A stretch of 64,000 nucleotides of DNA, from positions 1 to 64,000 of the forward strand of contig JAKLKQ010000001.1 of NCBI GenBank assembly GCA_023150555.1, written 5' to 3'. Under the pieces are notes generated by a model, which worked only from the letters and a program-made list of their open reading frames with translations, did not search any database and was not told where the DNA came from. Positions 9,281 through 20,100 of this stretch are shown piece by piece. The position numbers were made by a program, and so were the translations under genes. Origin of the DNA: Planctomycetota bacterium. Its GTDB lineage: Bacteria > Planctomycetota > SZUA-567 > H5-PLA8. Position 1 is the first letter of the stretch; each line of letters begins with the position of its first letter.

Positions 9281-10942
9281 TCACTGCTCGAGTTTCAGCG
9301 CCTGCCAGATGGTCACGCACTTTTGGCCGTTGCGATCGCCCGCTCCGCCGTCCCATGCAGCAAACGCCACATGGACCGTGTCGCCCAGCTTCAAGGAGAG
9401 ACCGCCTTCGCCCTCCTGCTTGAGCGGCCTCCGGAAGACAACGGAATAGACACCGCGGTCCCAGGCACCCCGGGCACGCACGCCCTTATCTGCCAGTGGG
9501 CGGTGGGCAAGGGTACCGAATCCGTGCGCGGTCATGCTCTCGACAGCACCTTCGTGCGGCTTCGAAACCGGATTGCCCAGGCCCCTTGCCGTGAGGAACT
9601 GCGGATCATGGCTGTCCAAGGACGCCAGGTGCGCGCCGAATGGGTCCGCGGGGGCCTTGGCCATGAACGGGTAACTGGGCACGTGCATGTTGGGATTGAC
9701 CGCCTGAACGTCCTGGTACGCAACAGCCGTGTCCTTCTGGAAGGAGGCCTTCCAGAGCCAGACGCGAAGATCGGCACTGCCGGCAGCGCCCATAGCGAAG
9801 GACGGCAGATCCGGCACCGTGGTCAACTGGATCGCCGCGCCATCCGGAAAGCTATCGAGATGGATCTGCTGGTCATCGGACTTCTCGTCTTCCCAGCTCA
9901 CATGGACCACCAAGTCCGTCTCATCGTGCGCCGCGCGTACGATCAGGCCCGGGATCCGGTTGTTTCGCCACCAAAGGGGCATCAGCGCGAGATAGGTTCC
10001 CGGCAGTTTCTGCCAAGTGGGGTCCTGAGGGTCGTCAGGCAGTTCCGCATGGGCGCGCCTAGTCGCGGCAAGAGTCTGGTATCGCTGCCGGTTCAACGCC
10101 TCGGCGCCCGGACCTGAGAGGCTCTTTACATAATGGACGACATGCCAGAGGTTCTCGTCACTCAGGGTTTCCGTGGCGGGCATGGGAGAGCCCGGAATGC
10201 CGCCACGAATCCGGTAGTAGAGCTGTTTGCCTTCGGAAGATCCCTTGAAGATGCCCAAGGTCAGGTCCCGCGGCCTGATCGGATAGCCATCGGAAGTGAC
10301 CTGTTTCTGCCCGCCGTCGCCCCGCCCGAACTGTCCATGGCATGCCGCGCAGTTGGTGAGGAATAGCTGCCTTCCGCGTACAACGCTTTGCGCATCGGCG
10401 GCAGGCTCCGGTCCTGGCTCGATCAGCTCCGGAGCCTTGGCCTGCTTCAGCGCCAGGGACCGCACGTAGTGAACCAGCGCCCAACGATCCTCCTCGCTCA
10501 GGCGGTCCCAGGGGGGCATCGAGGACCCGGGCATCCCGAAGGTGATCGCGCGGTAGGTATCCTCAGGCTGGGCAACCATATTCTTGGTGGAGACCAAGCG
10601 AAACAGGCCGGCCGTCAGATCGCGAGGCTTGGGATCCAGAAGGTACGCCGCCTGTCCCCTTCCGTCGCCGTCTGTCCCATGACAGGTCGCACAGTTGACG
10701 GCAAAGAGTTCCCTGCCCTTGGTAATCAACGCTGGCGTCGCGGGCATTGCCTCTATCCGACCCTCTTCGACCTTGCCAGGATCCTCGGCGGGACTCTTTG
10801 TCGGCTTTCCCGACTCCGTTACGGAAGGCGACGACTGATTCCACTTGGCAACCGTCCCGCCTATCAGGACACCCAACACCAGCGCAACGATGGCAATGGG
10901 CCAGACACTGGACACCTCGGTTGCCGGCTTGCTGTCGGACAT
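9281..10942 (-). CDS. Membrane-anchored di-heme cytochrome c fused to ethylbenzene-dehydrogenase-type heme-b (NxrC-like) domain
   Basis: N-terminal TM, two heme-c sites (CATCH, CAACH), C-terminal EB_dh-like domain 'HLDSFPDGAAIQLT...VWLWKA'; RBS GGAGGAG before ATG at 10942. Confidence 0.82.
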   Translation of the reverse strand: MSDSKPATEVSSVWPIAIVALVLGVLIGGTVAKWNQSSPSVTESGKPTKSPAEDPGKVEEGRIEAMPATPALITKGRELFAVNCATCHGTDGDGRGQAAYLLDPKPRDLTAGLFRLVSTKNMVAQPEDTYRAITFGMPGSSMPPWDRLSEEDRWALVHYVRSLALKQAKAPELIEPGPEPAADAQSVVRGRQLFLTNCAACHGQFGRGDGGQKQVTSDGYPIRPRDLTLGIFKGSSEGKQLYYRIRGGIPGSPMPATETLSDENLWHVVHYVKSLSGPGAEALNRQRYQTLAATRRAHAELPDDPQDPTWQKLPGTYLALMPLWWRNNRIPGLIVRAAHDETDLVVHVSWEDEKSDDQQIHLDSFPDGAAIQLTTVPDLPSFAMGAAGSADLRVWLWKASFQKDTAVAYQDVQAVNPNMHVPSYPFMAKAPADPFGAHLASLDSHDPQFLTARGLGNPVSKPHEGAVESMTAHGFGTLAHRPLADKGVRARGAWDRGVYSVVFRRPLKQEGEGGLSLKLGDTVHVAFAAWDGGAGDRNGQKCVTIWQALKLEQ

Positions 10943-11022
10943 GCGATGCTCCTCCGGGATACTAACCTCACGCTGGAACTCGGCATTCAATGCAATCGAC
11001 ACACAAGGTATGGCGTTCAGGT

Positions 11023-11439
11023 TCAACTGCCGTGATGCTCAGCCAGGCGGTCCAAGGTCTGCCGCTTCAAGACCCCAGCAATCTCTTCCTTTGTTGCTTG
11101 CCACCCACCGGGCTTCGAACCAGGTACCAGACACGAACCGATGAACGTAGGCGTGTTCGATGGCTGCGGGCCGGGTTTCTGAGACTCTACGGCGCAAACG
11201 ATTTCGTAAGCCGTGATTGCGTTCGCCGGCTTTGCAAGCTGAAACCCACCCTGGCGGCCCCTTCGCGAGATCAAAAGTCCCTTCTGGGCCAGCGCACCCA
11301 ACACCTTCATCAGATAGGTGCTTGGGATCACAAGCTCTTCGCTGATCTTCCCAGCGAGAACGAACGTGCCGGGTGCCTGATCCGCTATGTAGATCATCGC
11401 GCGCATCGCGTATTCTTCCGTCAGGCTCAGCATGTGCAT
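11023..11439 (-). CDS. Rrf2-family transcriptional regulator
   Basis: 'LSLTEEYAMRAMIYIADQAPGTFVLAGKISEELVIPSTYLMKVLGALAQKGLLISRRGRQGGFQLAKPANAITAYEIVCAVE'. Confidence 0.88.
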   Translation of the reverse strand: MHMLSLTEEYAMRAMIYIADQAPGTFVLAGKISEELVIPSTYLMKVLGALAQKGLLISRRGRQGGFQLAKPANAITAYEIVCAVESQKPGPQPSNTPTFIGSCLVPGSKPGGWQATKEEIAGVLKRQTLDRLAEHHGS

Positions 11440-11653
11440 GTCTCTATATGCGGGTATTAATATCGCGTTATCTCATTTATGTCAATGGGTTTTTGGCAGG
11501 ATTGCCAATTCTCCGGCTTTGGAACCCAATAATTGACGCCACAGGGCACTTGCGGTACTCGTAAACCCTTTAGAATCAAAAGCGATGGCGAGCTAGTCGA
11601 GGCTACGCCTGAATGCGCTTGCGATCACCAGTCGCTGCAGGAGGAGCATCTTC

Positions 11654-12052
11654 GTGCCCGCTGAATATTCGATAGATACCGCAGATCGGTTGGTACACAG
11701 CCTCGCCTGGGGTACCTTGACCGACAAGGATTTGCTCGCCCATCAATTGCGCCTGATTGCCGACAAGGAGTTTCGCTCCGACTTGAATCAGATCTTCGAC
11801 TTTAGGGAGGTCTCTTCCTCCACCGTGACCTTCGAAGGCGTCAAAATCTTTGCTGACCGGAATCCGTTTGGCACCGGCGCTCGCCGAGTATTCGTCGTGG
11901 CTGACGGCGCGACGACCCTGCATGAGTTGCTTAGAAGGTTGGAGGCGCTTCTTTCAGGGAAGGGCACTCAGGTTCGCGTTCAGCTAAATGATATCGAGGC
12001 GGCGAGCCGGTGGATTTACACTCAGCCAAGCGTGGCCCCAAGAGTTCAATAG
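11654..12052 (+). CDS. Hypothetical protein, STAS/SpoIIAA-like appearance
   Basis: 132-aa ORF 'MPAEYSIDTADRLVHSLAWGTLTDKDLLAHQLRLIADKEFRSDLNQIFDFREV'. Confidence 0.5.
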   Translation: MPAEYSIDTADRLVHSLAWGTLTDKDLLAHQLRLIADKEFRSDLNQIFDFREVSSSTVTFEGVKIFADRNPFGTGARRVFVVADGATTLHELLRRLEALLSGKGTQVRVQLNDIEAASRWIYTQPSVAPRVQ

Positions 12053-12197
12053 CGCAGGCTTGCTCCTCACGCTGGGAGTATACATCCCTGGAAATTGATT
12101 TTTGACTATAGAATCCCTGAAAATCTTCTGCCCGATTATTAGTCGGGCGGATAAGTTAAGGTTCTGTAATAGTTTCCGTGTTCCCGTTTGTCGAGAA

Positions 12198-13737
12198 TCA
12201 ACGAGACGAGCCTTCAGATTGCTCCTGACCGGATTCCCAGCAATAGATCATCCCATTGGCTGCGCCCGGCCAATAAACCCGGCCGTTTGACAGCGTCACG
12301 CCAATACAACCGCGCGGAGCGGTTCCGAGGGACGACCAGATCAACTCGCCCGTACGGATGTCCCGCACGGCCAATCCGCCCACGGCGTTCGCAAAGGAAT
12401 ATCGCGGGGTGTCAACGCCGGGACGGAAGTGTAGGAAATCCGCCGGTCTGAAAATGCTTGGCACCAGCTTTGCGATCTTCTTCAGGAGCCTAACACTTGA
12501 AGGTCTTCTTCGTCGTTTTCTTCGCCGGAGGCTCAGAAACCTCGGCAATGACCTGTTCATGTCGCCTCCCGTGCCCTGAATGAACCGCATTTTCAAACCG
12601 GCGGAAATACAGCACTTTCAGGCCGGCGCTGACACGGGGTCAGCGCCACCGAACTACATGCGTGAGTATCGCCGCCAAACTCACCGCCGCCCGGATACGG
12701 TTTACCGTCCTCCAGCTTGAACTTGCGGCCGGCCCCCCCGTACCCGCGCGCGATGACGTAGTCCGGCCCCAGGCTGTGGCCGGTCATGTAAGCATCGCCT
12801 CCTTTCCAGCGCAGCGTTCCATCCCGCGTCGAGACGCATCTCAGGCCCACGGATTTTTCAGTAAGGAGGAGGCCGTCTCCGGACTCCAACGGATACGACG
12901 ATCCGAAGATTTCGTTGTTGCGCCAGAGAATGCGTCCGTCGGCAACATCGATGGCCAGTGTCTCTCCGCGTTTGCGATCACCCTCCGGTTGCCAGCCCCA
13001 CGCTTCGTTGCCAGCCGTGAAATAGACGACTCCGTCGGATGAGCATCCTTCGGCGCGAGCACCAGAGGCGGAAGAAACATTGATCTCCACCTGCCAAGCG
13101 CTCTGGCCATTCACGGCGTCCCATGCCTCCACCCGCGTAGACGGCGGGGCCCCCTGCTTCACGTAAGGAAAGACCACCTTGCCGGCGACGGCAAGCGGAC
13201 AACCGCGCGCCCAGAGATCTCTCGATCTGATCTCGGCAGACCACAAGATCCGCCCATCCTTGAGGTCGAGGCAGAGCAGCTGGCCGCCCTGGGGTCCAGA
13301 GCTTGGGCAGGGCACGTACAGCCGGCCGCCGTCCACCAGCATACCCGCCGAACTCCTCCGCTCCTCGCCCCCCGGCGATAAGCGCATTCGCCAGCGCATA
13401 CGGCCAGTGGCCTGTTCCAGACAGGTCAGGGTGCGTTCCAGGGTGAGCGAGAGGAGATCCCCTTCCGCCGTGGCCACGCAAGTCGTTTTGAAATGGCCAT
13501 AGCTGCGCGCGGCCCACTTCAGTCTCAACGGTGGCTTGAGATCAGGGTCATCTATGAAACAGGAGTTGGCCGCGCCGCCGCGAGACGAAGTCCAACCGTA
13601 GGTCTTGCCGGTAACGGGCAGGGCCGCCGCCTTCGGCTCGCACACCGCGAGTTTCTCGTCCTTCCGGGGAGAAAGGATGCCGCCCGGCCCATATACATAA
13701 AAATAGCCATCGTCACAGCCGAAGTAAATGCACCCCC
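12198..13737 (-). pseudogene. PQQ-repeat beta-propeller protein, disrupted by a miniature insertion element and truncated at its 5' side
   Basis: Fragments 12593-13645 and 12198-12596; excising 12410-12634 plus one TSD restores 'SSVALTPRYSFANAVGGLAVRDIRTGELIWSS'; the frame also runs upstream of 13645 as 'CIYFGCDDGYFYVYGPGG' until an IS-end-like sequence at 13738. Confidence 0.75.
12410..12634. mobile_element. 225-bp IS21-like miniature (non-autonomous) element with TG..CA tips and CGGGG target duplication
   Basis: Left end TGTCAACGCCGGGACGGAAGTG...CCGCCGGTCTGAAAATGC; right end (revcomp) TGTCAGCGCCGGCCTGAAAGTG...CCGCCGGTTTGAAAATGC; flanking CGGGG at 12405-12409 and 12635-12639. Confidence 0.8.
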
Positions 13738-13816
13738 CGGAGAACTGTCGATCCTACCCGTGCCTCAACCGGGAATTCTAATTGTCGTCGACGGGAAGAA
13801 TAATTGTCGCTGGACA
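13738..13816 (-). repeat. 79-bp IS-end-like sequence, copy A
   Basis: Inverted near-identical copy (77/79 by eye) at 31901-31979; contains repeated motif CGACAATT....TTCC. Confidence 0.75.
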
Positions 13817-14171
13817 CTGGCGATCCTATTTGAAGGGACCCAAGAGCATGCACCGCATCCCCAAGGACGAGCAGGAGCGATTTCACGAAGAAGGCAAATG
13901 ATCCTGGCGGCGCGCTTACGTAGGCGGACCTCGCGCTGCTGCGCGGAGGGTGCACAGCCGCCATCGAGGACCAGGAAGCCCGAATGCGCGCGACCGGAAA
14001 GACCTAGGATGGCATCAACCTGCTGGGCCGGCGCAATTTCATCTCCGGCTTCCGCTCCAAGCACCCCGCCCTGGACCCGGTGATCTTCGGCGGCCCCAAG
14101 AGTTCAATAGAGCTTAGCGCTGCGTCGCTCTCCGGCCCCTGCCGTTTAGGAAAATTGCATTGCCTTCTTGA

Positions 14172-17100
14172 TCATTTCCTCACCAGTCTAACGGCGTCTG
14201 CGCTGGCCTGGCCGTTCTCGCTGGAGACCTCCACATAGGCGGCAGTGCCGGCATTGAAAGTCCAACTCCCCAACAAGACCCACTTACCCCCTAGTGTGGA
14301 GTCGCGTTGGTTGACCGTCACCGTGGCAACGCTGCCGACATGGGCAATCCGGTAGGGCACGGTCGTCGAGCGGTTGGCGTGGTACGTCCACCAAGCGTAG
14401 ACTTCATAGGTTCCAGCAGCGGTCACCGCCGGCGTCCAGCGGAATGTCCCGCCTAAGTCGGAGTAGAGCGACTCACCGGCGTACGGGTTGGCGCCCGCCG
14501 AGACACTCCACGTTCCCGTTCTGGATGTGTTGCCATCCTTGTTGTCCACCACGAGCGGCGCCATGATGGCAATGACATCGCCGGCGCTCAGGGTCCCAGC
14601 GTACAGACGGAGATCGTCCAACCGGCCACCGAAGAAGCGGGCCGGGTCTAGATCATTGCGGGCGCCCAGGAGGATATTCCCCGCGGGATTGAAGCTGCCA
14701 CCGCCCTTAGCGCTCGTCTTGCGCGCCACGCCGTCCACATAGATTGTCGACCCGGCGGAGTTCACCGCCAAGGCATAATGATGCCATTGCCCATCGGCCA
14801 GCGGCAAGGAGACATCGAGCGCTTCAACTTGCAAGGTGTCGTCGGCATCCATGAGGCACGTACGCAGGATCACGGGGCTCGTTCCCTGTGCACCTTCAAA
14901 CAGGTATACGTTGAGACTATTCGGTGTTCCAACCCCGCCATGGCTGAAGAGGTATTTGTAGGCAGCGCCTCCGTTACTGGGCACGTTGAACCAGAAAGCC
15001 AGGCTGAACGATCCGGATGGCGCGTAGTTGAAGTCGGCCAGCGCCACCCGGTCGTCCACCTCGTCAAACGCAAGCCCGCCATCAATCTTCCCTGCGGCCC
15101 AAGCAGGCCCGCCGCTGAGCGTCCCGTTTCGACCGTTGCCCGAGCTGTCCATGGCCACCGTCCCGCCAGACTCATCCAGCTTGAGATAGGCAGCCAGGGC
15201 GGCGCTTGCAGGCGAAGAGGTCACCGTCAGCGTTGCGTTGGCGCTCGTTACACTTCCGGCGGAATTGCTTACCACGACCGAGAAGAGCGCGCCATGATCT
15301 GCCGTCGTGGTCGCTGGCGTCGTGTACGAGGAATTTGTCGCTCCCGCGATAGCCGTCCCGTTCTTGCGCCACTGGTAGCTCAGCGGCGCAGTGCCCGTGG
15401 CCGTCACGTTGAACGTTGCGTTCTGGCCCGCCGTGACCGCCACGCTGGCAGGTTGCGTCGTGATCGCTGGCATGACCCTCACGGTCAAGGTTGCATTGCT
15501 ACTCGTAACACTGCCTGCGGAGTTGGAGACGACCACGCTAAAGAGCGCTCCGCTATCCGCAGCCGTCGTTACGGGCGTTGTGTAGCCTGCTGATGTCGCG
15601 TTGGCAATATTGACGCCGTTCTTGCGCCACTGGTAGCTCAGCGGCGCCGTACCCGTGGCTGTCACGTTGAATGTCGCGGCCTGGCCGGCCGTGACCGCAA
15701 CGCTGACCGGCTGCGATGTGATCGCCGGTGCGACTGCTGCCGAGTTTACCGTCAGCGTTGCGTTGGCGCTCGTTACACTTCCGGCAGAATTGCTTACTAC
15801 GACCGAGAAGAGCGCGCCGTGATCTGCCGTCGTGGTCGCTGGCGTCGTGTACGAGGAATTTGTCGCTCCCGAGATGGCCGTCCCGTTCTTGCGCCACTGG
15901 TAGCTCAGCGGCGCCGTACCCGTGGCCGTCACGTTGAACGTTGCGGCCTGGCCGGCCGTGACCGCAACGCTGGCAGGTTGCGTCGTGATCGCGGGTGCAA
16001 TCAATGCGGCATTGACGGAGACCGTCACGTCTCCTGTGACTGTCGCCGCGCCGTCGGAGACGCCAACTCGAAGCGTATAGATGCCGGCGGTGCCAAACGT
16101 CGCCGTGCTCACGCTGCTGGAAGCGGTCCCGTTCGGCGAGAAGATCACCGTCCCGGGTCCGCTCACCTTTGACCATGTGTAGGTCAGGGCCGCCGGGCCA
16201 CTGTCCGGATCGTTCGCCACGACGTTCACTGAGGTCGAGGATGGCAGCGTCACCGGATTGGGGCTCGCCCACGGCGCCGACTCGATAACGGGCGGACTGT
16301 TCGTGTCCGGAACCGTTACGGTCACGCTGCCCTGGCCGTTCTTACCACCCGCCGAGGCCGTGACCGTGTACGGCCCGCCCGCCGCGGCACCAGCGGTAAA
16401 CAGCCCCGCCGAGTTAATCGTTCCACCGCCGCTTGCGGCCCAGGTGAAGGCTGGCTGGGGCGAGAGGTTTGCGCCATATTGGTCTTTGGCCATTGCGGCA
16501 AACTGCTGCGTGCTTCCTGCGGTTACGCTCGCGCTCCCCGGCGTCAAAAGGATGGTCGTCAGCACAGGTGGATTCGCCGAATTGGTTGCTCCAAAGAATA
16601 CTGCGCTGGCCCGAGCCGTCTTGTTGATAGATGAAAGCCGGACTAGGACATGGCCCTTAAGATCCCACACCAGGTACTTCCCGCCGACGAAGCTCGCCAT
16701 GGCCCGGCTGTCGAGAACCATGGTCGGATCTTCTCCGTCCACGACTTCAACGCGTTGGCTTCTCGTATTGTCGCCGCCCCAGTCCAGGAAATACACGGCG
16801 ACCCTGTGGGTAAGGCCATCATGCAGTTTCAGATTAAGCAAGATATTGTCGCCGGTAGTCGAGGCTGCCCATCCGGAGGCTATGCGTGCCGGGTTAATGT
16901 CCCATGCATGCTGCAGTGCGCGCGCATCAGTTGACGGATCCGCCCACGTATAGCCTGCGATCTTATAGATGACGTAAGGATCGAAGTTGCTGGCGTAGTT
17001 GGGCAGCTTCTTGCTGTTGTTCACGATCCAATGGCCATCGGTTCCATAGCGGCCTTTCCAGTTACCCTGTGTCGTGCTGTCCTCTGTCACGAAGGTCGCC

Positions 17101-20100
17101 CAGCCTGCCTGGCGCTTCTGGTTACGGATCTCAAGATAGTCAAGCCGGGTAGGAAAAGTCCCTCCGCCGATGGTTACGCGCAGTTCTCCGTCGGCCACGG
17201 AAGCCGGCACGTTCCCCAACAGAGTTAGGGCGGGCGTAAACCCCTTGGGTGCGCGATCCAGGACCCACTGCCCTTGCACGGCTGCGCGGTCCTGATCGTA
17301 TGCAGCAACCGTACTGCCGATGCCCAAGCTGACATAGTAACTTCCATTGGGGAGACTTGTCTTCCATGTAGCCAATGCCTGGGAAGAGACGGCCGAGTCC
17401 ACCCGCGGATCGGTCTCGCGTTCGTAGGTTTTCGCATTGCCGGTGAGATTGATATCCCACCCGTATTTTCTGCCGGTATCGAACATCCCTCCGGCATCCA
17501 TCAGGTATCCGGGCGGCACCGCGCTGGTGGCTGCCTGGAAATTGACCCCTAGATAGATTACCTCCAGGGGAATCGTGGCGAGATTCGAGTCCAGGAACCC
17601 GTCGTTGGCTTTGAAGGTAAAGCTATCCAACCCCATATAGCCGGCCGACGGCGTGTAGATCAGATTGGGCGCGGTTCCAGAGAGGGTTCCGTGCGCTGGC
17701 GGGACCACGACCGAATAGGTCAGTGGCTCATCTCCTTCGTTCGTGACCTTGAGCTGGATTGCGCGTGGCGTGTTGCGCGTGACCACAAGCGGGACGTCCA
17801 GACCTTGAGCTACCGGAGCGGTTGCCTTGACCTCGATGTTTATAATTCCACTATCCGTAAAGGTCCCATCCGAAACCTTGAACGTAAAGCTGTCCATCCC
17901 CACATAGCCTGCGGCCGGGGTATAGATAAGGTCAGGTGCGGTTCCAGTGAGCGTCCCATGGGTAGACAGTACCGTCACGCTAAAGGTAACGGGTTTGCCG
18001 GAATCCACCCTGGCCTGCAGTGTTATGGGCTTCGGTTTGCCGGGCGTAACGATCACCTTCTGTCCAATCGCCACCGGCTTCGGGTTGTGGCCCTGGAAGA
18101 AGGTCACATAGCCCTTCACGTCGCCCACAACCAGATCCGTCAGACCATCGCCATCCAGGTCGCCTACGCCCAATTGGGCCTCGTTTACGGGTTGGAGCGA
18201 GGGTGCGCTATGGTAGTCGCCAGTTGAGTTTCGATAGTCTTTGTCCGTTCCCACCTTAGCCGGGTCGCCGACAACAATAGGCGTGCCACCTGCATTCAGC
18301 CTGGCAGGGCTGCCGAAAACTGGGCACTTGGACGAACCCACATTCGGGGAGAACCAGACCGTGCCGTCCTGCATGCCGACGAGCAGGTCTTTCCTGCCGC
18401 TTCCGCTCAAGTCCACGGCCACCACGCTCTTGCGCGAACCCACCGGGCTTGCGTTGGAAAGTGTCAGGGTCGGAAAGATACCTAGGGCAGTCGATTGAGG
18501 ATAAAAAAAGCTTCCTTTACACTCATAGGCTCTTGCGGGGATACCGGCGCTACTGGTAAAGGTCAGGATTGTGCCTGGATCCGGTCCATGGTTCATGCGC
18601 GCGCCCAGGAAAACATTCACCAACCCACTTGGCGTGCTCTGCGCGATGTATCTTGCCGTAAACGTGGACCAAACATTGTTATCGCCTGAGATCAGATCGG
18701 GGAACCCGTCGCCATTGATATCCGTAATAAACGGCATGGCGCTCGGCCTTCCGCCGCCGTTATAACCGGTTTTGGGAAGGGTGCTTGAGAGAAGGCACCA
18801 GATCTTTTCGGCAAAGGCGGGAGCTTCGTTTGTGCCCACGTTAAGACAGACCGTGACCCCCCACCGCCGCTGGAATCGTAGCAGCTCCTGATCGCCCCAG
18901 GTCCCCATGACCAGATCCTTCAGGCCATCTGCGTTCCAGTCCACGAACCGCGGCGCGGCACAGGCGGCCTCCCCCCCGCTACAGCTGCATCCTCTTGGGT
19001 CTTGGTTCCGGATCTCCACGCCATTGAGGTAGCTTAGATATTGGAAGCCACTGAAACGGGGCGAGCCCTTTGATCCCTTGTTGAGAAAAAGGGCTATCCG
19101 CCCGTCGGCTTGGCCTACCAATAGATCGGTCAAGCCGTCGTTGTTCCAATCGGCCAGCTCAGGAGCGGCCATGGAAAAAATTTCATACTGACTATTCGCA
19201 AGGTTCCCCTCGCGATTGGCATAGTCGTATCGTCCATTTCGTTCCGATCTCCAGACGCGCAGTGGGGCTGCGCCGTCCATGATGGGTACGCCCGCCTTCA
19301 ACGCCGGAGGAGCGCCAGGCGCGGAGGTACCGACCACATTGATTGCGAGGGTTCCTATTGCACTGTCGATCATCCCGTCGTTCACCTTCCACCTGAAACT
19401 ATCGGCGCCAAGGTAGCCTGGCATCGGGGTGTAGTTCAGTCGCAGGAATGCCGCGCTGGTTACGTCGCCAGCTTTCAGGATGGTAGTGCCATTCTTGAGC
19501 TCGCCTTTGGCTGGCGCTTCGACAAGAATAAAATTCACCGGTTGCGTGACGTCCACATGGGTATAATGCAAGTAGTTGGACACCAGGGTTGTGCTGTCCT
19601 TCAGGACGGTCAGGCTATAGGTTGGATGGGTGACTATCGGCGGGCTGTTGCGATTAACCGTGATGGTGCAGGTAGCTGTTCCAGAACTGGCCACCCCATC
19701 AGACACTTTCCATGTAAAGGCGTCCGTACCCGCGAAACCGGTGTTGGGTGTATACTTCCAATTTGATGGAGAGCTCGTACTGCTGGCGCCGGCATTCAAC
19801 ACCGCCCCATTGTACGTCACCGTGCCATTTACCGGCGGCGTCACCATCGTGAAGGTCTTTACCTGACCACTGTCGGGATCGGAATAACTCAAGTTAAAGA
19901 ATTGATATGTTCCTTCCAACACGCTTATTGCCTGATTATTCGCCACCGGTACGGTGTTTTTCTTGACCGTTATGTTGCAGGTGGCTGTGTTGGAAGTATA
20001 AGTACCATCCGAAACCGTCCATGTAAAAGTATCAATCCCTGAAAAGCCGGCGTTGGGCGTATAGTACCAACCGTTGTCCATGGCAACACCTGTCGGGATG

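Noticed and set aside
15212-16000. Regularly repeated DNA as a possible CRISPR array
   Set aside because: Repeats are ~265 bp, in-frame and encode Ig-like domains; no 20-40 bp repeat/spacer pattern is present anywhere in the window
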